Source: an uncultured Oscillospiraceae bacterium (lineage in GTDB: Bacteria > Bacillota > Clostridia > Oscillospirales > Oscillospiraceae). Taken from it: a stretch of DNA of 5,162 nucleotides. Position 1 is the first letter of the stretch. Each line of letters starts with the position of its first letter. The DNA lies in NCBI GenBank assembly GCA_934659415.1, contig CAKUHW010000104.1, positions 1-5,162 on the forward strand, written 5' to 3'. Below, piece by piece: positions 1 to 5,162 of the stretch. The notes beneath the pieces are model-generated. The model was not told where the DNA came from. It saw nothing but the letters and a program-made list of their open reading frames with translations, and ran no database searches. Both the position numbers and the translations under genes were made by a program.

Positions 1-2480
1 TGGACGACTACACCCTGAACGAGAACTCCATTGTCTACTACGAGGACAAGGCTACCGGCCTTCCGGTGGAGCTGGCCACGCTGGTGGGAAAGGAGAACCG
101 GGAGTGGGTGGACTACGAGGATATCCCGGAGGAACTGATCAACGCGGTCGTCGCGGTGGAGGATAAGCGCTTTTACCAGCACCGCGGCGTGGACTGGTAC
201 CGCACGGCGGGCGCGTTTATCAATATGTTCCTCGGCATGCGCAATACCTTCGGCGGCTCCACCCTGACACAGCAGCTGGTCAAAAATCTGACCCAGTACG
301 ATGACGTCACGGTCACCCGGAAGATCACGGAGATCTTTACCGCACTGGATGTGGAGCGCCGGTACGACAAGAAGACCATCATCACCTGGTATCTCAATTA
401 TATTTATCTGGGCAACGGCTACAGCGGCGTTCAGGCCGCGGCCCAGGGCTATTTCGGAAAGGACGTATCCGAGCTGACTCTGGCGGAGTGCGCCAGCCTG
501 GCCGGTATTACAAACAACCCCTCTCTTTACAGCCCCTATTCCGACCTGTCCGTTACCCGCTACCCCTGTCTCACCTGCCGGGAGAACGGGATCACCTCCT
601 ATTCGCTGAAGGAGGACGAGGCCTGCAGCGTCTGCGGGGAGAAGAATTACGGCACGCCGGAGATCTGGACCGGCCGGGAATATAACAAGAACCGCCAGGA
701 GCGTATCCTCCGTCTGATGGCCGGCATTGAGGATCCTGATATCGAACCCATGATCACCATGGAGCAGTACGAGGCGGCCATGAAGGAGCAGCTGGTCTTT
801 GCCCGGGACAGGAAGGACCAGACGGACGAGAGCAGCGAGACCGAGACCGAGACCAAGACCACCAGCGCCTATTCCTGGTATGTGGAGGCGGTCATCAACG
901 AGGTGATCGCCGATCTGGTGGAGCAGACCGGCCTCTCCCGGGAGCTCATCACCGCCCGGGTGTACAGCGGCGGACTGCGCATCTATGTTCCCTATGACCC
1001 GGATGTCCAGGCGGCGGTGGACCAGGTGTACAATGACCGCTCCAACCTGAACCGTGTCTCCGGCAGCGGCCAGCAGATGACCTCGGGAATCACTGTGGTG
1101 GACAATTCCTCCGGGTACGTGGTGGCGATGTCCGGCGGTATCGGGGAGCAGACGGTCAACCGCGGCTGGAACAACGCCAAGACCCTGCGGCAGCCCGGCT
1201 CCTCCATCAAGCCGCTGTCCGTGTACTCCCCTGCCTTTGAGATGGGGCTGATCACGCCGGCCACTGTCAGTGATGACAACCCCCGCCTGCTGAACGATAA
1301 GGTCTGGCCGCTGAATGTGGTGGCCAGCTACCGGGGTCTCACCACGATCATGTATGGCGTGACCCAGTCGCTGAACACCATTGCGGTGAATGTGCTGGCG
1401 GATATGGTCACCCCACAGGTGTCCTATGAATATCTCACCGAGAAGTATGGCCTTACCTCCCTGGTGGCCTACCGGGAAGACTCCAGCGGCCGCGTCTGGT
1501 CGGACATCGACGTGAGCCCGCTGGCCATGGGCGGCCTCACCGACGGTGTCTCCACCTATGAGATGGCGGCGGCCTTTGCCACCTTCCCCCGCAACGGCGC
1601 CTATACAGAGCCCACCACCTATCTTCGGGTGGAGGACATCGACGGCAAGCTGATCATTGACAACACCCCCTCTACAGACTATGTGATTCAGGCGTCCACT
1701 GCCTACTATGTCAACTATGTGCTCACCAACGCGGTGACCTCCGGCACCGGCTATAACGCCCGCATTTCCGGTCAGACCGTGGCGGGCAAGACCGGCACCA
1801 CCAACAACCAGTTCGACCTGTGGTTTGCGGGCTATACCCCGTACTATACCGCCGTGGTGTGGACCGGTTACCCCTATAACGAGCGGGTGGGGAACGACAA
1901 CCCCTCCGTCACCCTCTGGCAGAAGGTCATGGCCCTGATCCACAAGGACCTGCCCTCCGCCGGATTTACCGAGCCGGATGATCTGGTCACGGTCAGGACC
2001 TGCATCGACTGCGGCAAACTGGCCACCCAGGACTGCGAAAACGATCTGCGGGGCGATCACAGCCAGGCCTTCCGCCTGATCAAGAGCGACGCGCCCACGG
2101 AGTACTGCGTCTGCCATGTGCCGGTGGTCATCTGCACCGAATCTCCCGTGCTGGATGCCAACGGGAAGGAGACCGGGGCCTACTACCTGGCCGGTGAGCT
2201 CTGCCCCGAGGAGTGCCGCAAGGAGGTGACCATGGTGGACTACACCCGCGAGGTGGTGAAGGACACCGTGGTAGTGAAGGATTATTTTGCCCTGATCAAT
2301 TTCTACGACACGCTGGAGGACCCGTACTGCCCCAATCATCTGGAGCCCGAACCGGAGCCGGAGCCTGAGCCGACAGACCCGCCGGTGGACCCCGTGGATC
2401 CGGACTTCCCGCCGGCGCTGCCGGTGGAGCCGGAACCCCCGGTGACAGACCCTCCCGTGGAGGAGCCTGAAGCGGCCTGA
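1..2480 (+). CDS. Class A penicillin-binding protein (bifunctional glycosyltransferase/transpeptidase), 5'-partial
   Basis: This enzyme polymerises lipid II into glycan strands and cross-links the peptides on the outer face of the membrane. The frame is open to the left edge (first full codon at 3, 825 residues visible). The GTG at 66 is not the true start, because conserved-looking sequence precedes it. The cytoplasmic tail and membrane anchor are missing. Numbering from codon 3, the GT51 domain spans about 20-180: EDKRFYQHRGVD with catalytic Glu53, GGSTLTQQ at 84-91, and RKITE with the likely second catalytic Glu110. A cysteine module (C189, C192, C208, C211) and an acidic linker (about 273-286) follow. 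The transpeptidase domain covers about 360-640, with SSIK (nucleophile Ser400, Lys403), SLN at 456-458 and KTGTT at 596-600. A nine-cysteine region (667-776) and a Glu/Pro tail end the protein. Family assignment is very secure; orthology to a particular PBP (ponA or other) is not, so no symbol is given. Confidence 0.97.
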   Translation, partial: DDYTLNENSIVYYEDKATGLPVELATLVGKENREWVDYEDIPEELINAVVAVEDKRFYQHRGVDWYRTAGAFINMFLGMRNTFGGSTLTQQLVKNLTQYDDVTVTRKITEIFTALDVERRYDKKTIITWYLNYIYLGNGYSGVQAAAQGYFGKDVSELTLAECASLAGITNNPSLYSPYSDLSVTRYPCLTCRENGITSYSLKEDEACSVCGEKNYGTPEIWTGREYNKNRQERILRLMAGIEDPDIEPMITMEQYEAAMKEQLVFARDRKDQTDESSETETETKTTSAYSWYVEAVINEVIADLVEQTGLSRELITARVYSGGLRIYVPYDPDVQAAVDQVYNDRSNLNRVSGSGQQMTSGITVVDNSSGYVVAMSGGIGEQTVNRGWNNAKTLRQPGSSIKPLSVYSPAFEMGLITPATVSDDNPRLLNDKVWPLNVVASYRGLTTIMYGVTQSLNTIAVNVLADMVTPQVSYEYLTEKYGLTSLVAYREDSSGRVWSDIDVSPLAMGGLTDGVSTYEMAAAFATFPRNGAYTEPTTYLRVEDIDGKLIIDNTPSTDYVIQASTAYYVNYVLTNAVTSGTGYNARISGQTVAGKTGTTNNQFDLWFAGYTPYYTAVVWTGYPYNERVGNDNPSVTLWQKVMALIHKDLPSAGFTEPDDLVTVRTCIDCGKLATQDCENDLRGDHSQAFRLIKSDAPTEYCVCHVPVVICTESPVLDANGKETGAYYLAGELCPEECRKEVTMVDYTREVVKDTVVVKDYFALINFYDTLEDPYCPNHLEPEPEPEPEPTDPPVDPVDPDFPPALPVEPEPPVTDPPVEEPEAA
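567..635 (+). other. Zinc-ribbon-like four-cysteine module inside the PBP
   Basis: The sequence shows a C-X2-C-X15-C-X2-C pattern (CLTC ... CSVC, the second pair followed by GE). It sits just after the NPSLYSPYSD end of the glycosyltransferase domain and before the NRQERILRLM helix. In common class A PBPs these two segments are nearly adjacent, so about 45 residues look inserted. The spacing resembles zinc-ribbon knuckles, but the module should lie outside the membrane, where paired disulfides are an alternative. Metal binding is inferred from spacing only. Confidence 0.6.
2001..2330 (+). other. Cysteine-rich C-terminal region of the PBP
   Basis: After the transpeptidase domain, about 110 residues contain nine cysteines: CIDC, a single C, CVC, then four more, the last in DPYCPNH. 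The part TCIDCGKLATQDC resembles the short cysteine-containing segment that I recall following the transpeptidase domain in some clostridial PBPs. The region is expected to be extracytoplasmic. Disulfide bonding or metal binding are both possible, and the sequence does not decide between them. Confidence 0.6.
2343..2372 (+). repeat. Five Glu-Pro dipeptide repeats opening the PBP C-terminal tail
   Basis: Five consecutive GAR-CCN codon pairs encode (Glu-Pro)x5. The rest of the tail, to the stop at 2478-2480, stays rich in Pro, Glu, Asp and Val. Such acidic, proline-rich tails are usually extended and disordered and are common at the ends of Gram-positive surface proteins. The DNA repeat could expand or contract by slippage. 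Confidence 0.85.
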
Positions 2481-2542
2481 GAGGATCGGCCCCTGTGGCA
2501 TACCTGAAAAAGAGGGATGCCCCCCTGCGTTTTTTGACAGCC

Positions 2543-2584
2543 CATTCGCGCGGCGTGCGTATGCACGCCGCGCGAATGCTTTTT
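2543..2584 (+). terminator. Intrinsic terminator downstream of the PBP gene
   Basis: A perfect 16-bp inverted repeat (CATTCGCGCGGCGTGC at 2543-2558 and its exact complement at 2563-2578) encloses a GTAT loop. One C and then five T's follow at 2580-2584. It begins 62 bases past the PBP stop codon. The T-run is only on the + strand side, so it acts on rightward transcription and should insulate the copper operon from PBP read-through. Confidence 0.92.
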
Positions 2585-2634
2585 ACCGTTTTCGGGACCG
2601 GTGCGCCGCAGCGCGGAAAAAGCAGAAAATGTCC

Positions 2635-2663
2635 TTGACAGGGAAGGACGCCTGTGCTAAAGT
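2635..2663 (+). promoter_or_regulatory. Sigma-70/sigma-A type promoter of the csoR-copA operon
   Basis: The -35 box is a perfect TTGACA (2635-2640). After exactly 17 bases comes TAAAGT (2658-2663) as a -10 box, with an extended -10 TG at 2655-2656. The start of transcription would fall near 2670, giving a leader of about 73 bases before csoR. The position directly before csoR and the overlap with the operator-like repeat support the call. Confidence 0.85.
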
Positions 2664-2667
2664 GTAT

Positions 2668-2689
2668 ACACCCCACCCCAGGGGGGTGT
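2668..2689 (+). promoter_or_regulatory. Probable CsoR operator
   Basis: The inverted repeat ACACCCC (2668-2674) / GGGGTGT (2683-2689) flanks a C-rich then G-rich centre. CsoR-family repressors are known to bind near-palindromic sites made of a C-tract followed by a G-tract with A/T flanks, which matches this layout. It lies over the expected transcription start, a few bases after the -10 box, so bound CsoR would block initiation. The assignment rests on sequence pattern and position. Confidence 0.8.
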
Positions 2690-2691
2690 TA

Positions 2692-2707
2692 TTCCGCGGG
2701 AGCGGAA
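2692..2707 (+). promoter_or_regulatory. Leader hairpin with GNRA tetraloop overlapping a Shine-Dalgarno site
   Basis: TTCCGC (2692-2697) and GCGGAA (2702-2707) are perfectly complementary around the loop GGGA, which fits the GNRA tetraloop pattern. The 3' arm shares its last bases with GGAAGGA (2704-2710), the ribosome binding site of the leader ORF at 2717. Folding would partly hide that site. The structure is visible in the sequence, but any regulatory effect is inferred. Confidence 0.45.
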
Positions 2708-2716
2708 GGACTAAAC

Positions 2717-2746
2717 ATGGAAATACAGGGGGAGAATCGCGTATGA
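2717..2746 (+). CDS. Nine-codon leader ORF overlapping the csoR start
   Basis: ATG at 2717 opens a nine-residue peptide, MEIQGENRV, ending in TGA at 2744-2746. The stop overlaps the csoR ATG (2743) as ATGA, the usual arrangement for translational coupling. A strong Shine-Dalgarno sequence (GGAAGGA, 2704-2710) lies six bases before its ATG, and the csoR ribosome binding site (AGGGGGAG, 2727-2734) is inside it. The peptide shows no recognisable motif, so any role would be in controlling csoR translation. An ORF this short can arise by chance; the good ribosome site and exact overlap are the reasons to list it. Confidence 0.35.
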   Translation: MEIQGENRV

Positions 2747-3003
2747 TGGCAGACCAAAAAACGGTTCTGCGGCTGCTGAAAACGGCCCGGGGACAGATCG
2801 ACGGCATTATCAAAATGGTGGAGGAGGACCGCTACTGCATGGATATCTCTCAGCAGGTGGCGGCGGCCGATGCCATGCTGCGCAGAGCGAACCGGGAGAT
2901 CCTCTCCGCGCATCTGAAGCACTGCGTGGAACACGCCCAGAGCGACCGGGAGCGGGCTGAAAAGATCGACGAGCTGATCCGCGCGCTGGAAAAACTGTTG
3001 TGA
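2743..3003 (+). CDS. csoR: CsoR-family Cu(I)-sensing transcriptional repressor
   Basis: This 86-residue, all-helical DNA-binding protein should repress the operon until Cu(I) binds. The ligand set is complete: Cys32, His57 and Cys61 have the same spacing (25 and 4) as Cys36, His61 and Cys65 of Mycobacterium tuberculosis CsoR. Tyr31 and Glu77 match its second-shell Tyr35 and Glu81. The Cys-His-Cys set separates it from the persulfide sensor CstR (no such His) and the nickel sensor RcnR. The N-terminal helix LLKTARGQIDGIIKMVEEDRYC is typical of the family. The ATG at 2743 is preferred because AGGGGGAG (2727-2734) lies eight bases upstream; the ATG at 2746 is the alternative. An in-frame extension to 2629 would run across the promoter and is rejected. 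It is the first full-size gene of the operon, 69 bases before copA, and probably represses its own promoter. Confidence 0.95.
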   Translation: MMADQKTVLRLLKTARGQIDGIIKMVEEDRYCMDISQQVAAADAMLRRANREILSAHLKHCVEHAQSDRERAEKIDELIRALEKLL

Positions 3004-3013
3004 GAACTGTTTT

Positions 3014-3036
3014 CGGCAGGGCCTCCGACCCTGCCG
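3014..3036 (+). other. Intercistronic hairpin between csoR and copA
   Basis: CGGCAGGG (3014-3021) pairs perfectly with CCCTGCCG (3029-3036) around the seven-base loop CCTCCGA. A G-U pair and a further A-U pair can extend the stem outward. No T-run follows, so it is not a standard intrinsic terminator. It could stabilise one part of the transcript, slow polymerase or mark a processing site, which would set the csoR:copA ratio. The function is inferred. Confidence 0.55.
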
Positions 3037-3072
3037 GACGCTGATATTCTGAACAAAGCAAGGTGAAAAACG

Positions 3073-5162
3073 ATGAAACAGAAATTTGTTGTGACCGGGA
3101 TGACCTGCTCCGCCTGCTCTGCCCATGTGGAAAAGGCGGTGCGCAGGCTGGCCGGAGTACAGGAGGTCAACGTCAATCTGCTGGGCGGCTCCATGGAGGT
3201 CGACTGGGCGGGGGAGCTGACGCCTGAGCAGATCATCGGCGCGGTGAAGGCGGCCGGGTATGGCGCATCGCTTCCCGGAGGGAACGGGACTGCCGCCGCG
3301 GCCCCCGCCGACACCCTGGAGGAAGAGCTTCGGGGAATGCGCCGCAGGTTCATTGCCTCCCTGGTGTTTCTCCTGCCGCTGTTCTACCTGTCCATGGGGC
3401 ATATGATGGGCTGGCCGATCCCGCATTTCTTTCACGGCACGGAAAACGCCATGGTCTATGCTCTGACGCTGTTTCTGCTCACGGTGCCGATCATGGTCAT
3501 CAACCAGAAATATTACCGGGTGGGCTTCAAGACCTTGTGGCACCGTGCGCCCAATATGGACTCGCTCATTGCCGTGGGCTCTGCGGCCGCGGTGGTCTAC
3601 GGCGTCGCGGCCCTGTACTGCATTGGCTGGGGGCTTGGCCATGGGGACGGGGAACTGGTCATGCGCTACGCCATGGACCTCTATTTTGAGTCTGCCGGTA
3701 TGATCCTCACCCTGATCACCCTGGGCAAGTACCTGGAGACCCGTTCCAAGGGGAAGACCGGGCAGGCCATTGCCCGGCTCATGGATCTCTCCCCCAAGAC
3801 GGCCTGTGTACTGCGGGACGGCGCGGAGACCGAGATTCCCGTGGAACAGGTCCAGGTGGGAGATCTGATCATCGTGCGCCCGGGCGCGTCCGTCCCGGTG
3901 GACGGTGTGGTCACGGAGGGGGGCTCCAGTGTAGACGAATCCGCCCTGACCGGGGAGTCCATCCCCGTGGACAAGGGCCCTGGAGACACGCTGATCTCCG
4001 CCTCCGTCAACCAGAGCGGCGTGCTCACTTTCCGGGCTACCCGGGTGGGGGAGGATACCACTCTGGCGCAGATGATCCACCTGGTGGATGAGGCGGCGTC
4101 CTCCAAGGCTCCCATTGCCCGCCTGGCGGACAAGGTGGCGGGGGTGTTCGTGCCGGTGGTCATGGCCATCGCCCTGGTGACGGCCCTTGTGTGGCTTTTC
4201 ACCGGGCACAGCGTGGCCCAGGCGCTGACCTCCGGCGTGGCGGTGCTGGTGATCTCCTGCCCCTGTGCGCTGGGTCTGGCGACGCCGGTGGCCATTATGG
4301 TGGGCACCGGCAAGGGTGCGGAACACGGAGTCCTGTTCAAGTCTGCACAGGCGCTGGAACGGCTGCGCTCCGTCACAGCAGTGGTGCTGGACAAGACCGG
4401 GACCGTTACCGAAGGGAAGCCCCGGGTGACGGATATCTGCCCGCTGGGGGATGCGAGCGCGGAGGAGCTGCTGTGCGTGGCAGCCAGTCTGGAGCAGCCC
4501 TCGGAGCATCCGCTGGGAAAGGCGGTCACCGGGGAGGCTGCGGCAAGGGGCGTTCCCCTCTGCCCGGTGACCGGTTTTGACGCCCTGCACGGCAAGGGGA
4601 TCCGGGGGACCATTCAGGGGGGCGAATACCTGGCCGGCAACGCCGCGCTGCTGGAGGAACACGGCGTGGAGCTGGGAGAGAGCAGACAGACCGCCGACCG
4701 GCTGGCGGAGCAGGGGAAAACGCCCCTGTTCTTTGCCGGGGACGGAAAGCTTCTGGGAGTGATCGCCGTGGCCGATACGGTGAAGCCGACCAGTGCCGCG
4801 GCCATCGCAGGCTTCCGGAAGCTGGGGCTGGACGTTATCCTCCTGACCGGCGATAACGAGCGTACCGCAAAGGCCATCGGCCGTGAGCTGGGGCTGACCA
4901 AGGTGATCGCCCAGGTGCTTCCCGCGGACAAGGAGCGGCAGATCGCCGCTCTCCAGCAGGGGGGTCAGGTGGTGGCCATGGTGGGCGACGGCATCAACGA
5001 CGCCCCGGCCCTGGCCAGAGCAGATGTGGGCCTTGCCATCGGCGCGGGGACGGATGTGGCGATCGAGTCGGCGGACGTGGTGCTGATGAAGTCTGACCTG
5101 CTGGATGCGGTGACGGCGGTGGAGCTTTCCCGGGCGACCATCCGCAATGTCAAGCACAATCT
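3073..5162 (+). CDS. copA: P1B-type Cu(I)-exporting ATPase CopA, 3'-partial
   Basis: This membrane pump uses ATP to move Cu(I) out of the cytoplasm. The frame is open from ATG 3073 to the right edge (696 complete codons). AAGGTGA at 3060-3066 is the ribosome site. One N-terminal heavy-metal domain (about 1-66) carries GMTCSAC (Cys12, Cys15), followed by an Ala/Gly/Pro-rich linker. Hydrophobic stretches near 94-112, 126-143, 162-182, 198-216, 355-377 and 384-410 fit helices 1-6; the sixth holds the copper-type CPCALGLATP (Cys396, Cys398). TGES lies at 293-296 in the actuator domain. The catalytic domain shows DKTGT (phosphorylated Asp440), SEHPLG (His479, Pro480), TGDN at 593-596 and GDGINDAP at 638-645. 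Helices 7-8, with the remaining ion ligands, are cut off; roughly 50-60 residues are missing compared with single-domain relatives. CPC motif, CsoR and operator together support Cu(I), though Ag(I) is probably also carried. A copZ chaperone could follow outside the window. Confidence 0.96.
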   Translation, partial: MKQKFVVTGMTCSACSAHVEKAVRRLAGVQEVNVNLLGGSMEVDWAGELTPEQIIGAVKAAGYGASLPGGNGTAAAAPADTLEEELRGMRRRFIASLVFLLPLFYLSMGHMMGWPIPHFFHGTENAMVYALTLFLLTVPIMVINQKYYRVGFKTLWHRAPNMDSLIAVGSAAAVVYGVAALYCIGWGLGHGDGELVMRYAMDLYFESAGMILTLITLGKYLETRSKGKTGQAIARLMDLSPKTACVLRDGAETEIPVEQVQVGDLIIVRPGASVPVDGVVTEGGSSVDESALTGESIPVDKGPGDTLISASVNQSGVLTFRATRVGEDTTLAQMIHLVDEAASSKAPIARLADKVAGVFVPVVMAIALVTALVWLFTGHSVAQALTSGVAVLVISCPCALGLATPVAIMVGTGKGAEHGVLFKSAQALERLRSVTAVVLDKTGTVTEGKPRVTDICPLGDASAEELLCVAASLEQPSEHPLGKAVTGEAAARGVPLCPVTGFDALHGKGIRGTIQGGEYLAGNAALLEEHGVELGESRQTADRLAEQGKTPLFFAGDGKLLGVIAVADTVKPTSAAAIAGFRKLGLDVILLTGDNERTAKAIGRELGLTKVIAQVLPADKERQIAALQQGGQVVAMVGDGINDAPALARADVGLAIGAGTDVAIESADVVLMKSDLLDAVTAVELSRATIRNVKHN

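Noticed and set aside
66..68. GTG at 66 as the PBP start codon
   Set aside because: The frame is open upstream to the window edge and encodes sequence typical of the segment before the glycosyltransferase motif (NSIVYYEDKATGLP). Starting here would also leave no membrane anchor.
834..860. GAGACC triplication in the PBP linker
   Set aside because: It is a short run of Glu-Thr codons in a flexible acidic linker. It is too short to be called a repeat element.
2507..2535. Possible first terminator, with an A-run, AGGG/CCCT and six T's
   Set aside because: The stem is only four pairs with an unpaired internal part before the A/T pairing. The perfect 16-bp terminator just downstream is a far better candidate, so this may at most help.
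2296..2676. Minus-strand frames with Gly/Ser or Pro/Ala repeats opposite the PBP tail
   Set aside because: They are the complement of the Glu-Pro repeat codons and of the terminator region, with no ribosome site or family motif.
2629..2742. In-frame N-terminal extension of csoR to 2629
   Set aside because: The added 38 codons would cover the -35 box, -10 box and operator. The CsoR family fold starts at the later ATG, which has its own ribosome site.
4191..4762. Two + strand frames inside copA
   Set aside because: They are out-of-frame readings of the copA ATP-binding and phosphorylation region, which is intact in its own frame with DKTGT and SEHPLG.
2689..5157. An 822-codon open frame on the - strand, antisense to csoR and copA
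   Set aside because: It lies over two genes with complete, unmistakable family motifs. Its translation is rich in His, Arg, Gly and Gln with no recognisable domain, and it would start close to the right edge without visible support. GC-rich codon use removes stops in the opposite frame, which explains its length.

Overview
The window carries the 3' part of a cell-wall synthase gene and the start of a copper-resistance operon, all on the + strand. GC-rich third positions, a Gram-positive-style class A penicillin-binding protein (PBP), strong Shine-Dalgarno sites and a CsoR-type regulator point to a fairly high-GC member of the Clostridia. The Oscillospiraceae are my best guess; this is an inference from style, not a database match.

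Region 1 (1-2480) is a class A PBP truncated by the left window edge. All three transpeptidase motifs and the glycosyltransferase signatures are visible. It also has two unusual cysteine-rich parts: a C-X2-C / C-X2-C module just after the glycosyltransferase domain, and a nine-cysteine region after the transpeptidase domain, followed by a Glu/Pro tail.

Region 2 (2481-2742) is a 262-base intergenic stretch. It holds a strong intrinsic terminator for the PBP gene (perfect 16-bp stem, then T's), about 50 bases in which I see nothing convincing (2585-2634), and a compact control region for the copper operon. That region has a TTGACA/TAAAGT promoter with 17-bp spacing, a C-tract/G-tract inverted repeat of CsoR-operator type over the expected transcription start, a small GNRA-loop hairpin whose 3' arm runs into a Shine-Dalgarno sequence, and a nine-codon leader ORF whose stop overlaps the csoR start codon as ATGA.

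Region 3 (2743-5162) is csoR followed by copA. CsoR is an 86-residue Cu(I)-sensing repressor with its full ligand set (C32, H57, C61). CopA is a P1B-type Cu(I)-exporting ATPase with one N-terminal metal-binding domain; it is open to the right edge and lacks the final two transmembrane helices. An 8-bp hairpin lies between the two genes. The expected logic is autoregulation: CsoR represses its own promoter, Cu(I) releases it, and CopA exports copper. No complete new system is visible. The points most worth a second look are the layered csoR leader and the cysteine-rich extracellular parts of the PBP.
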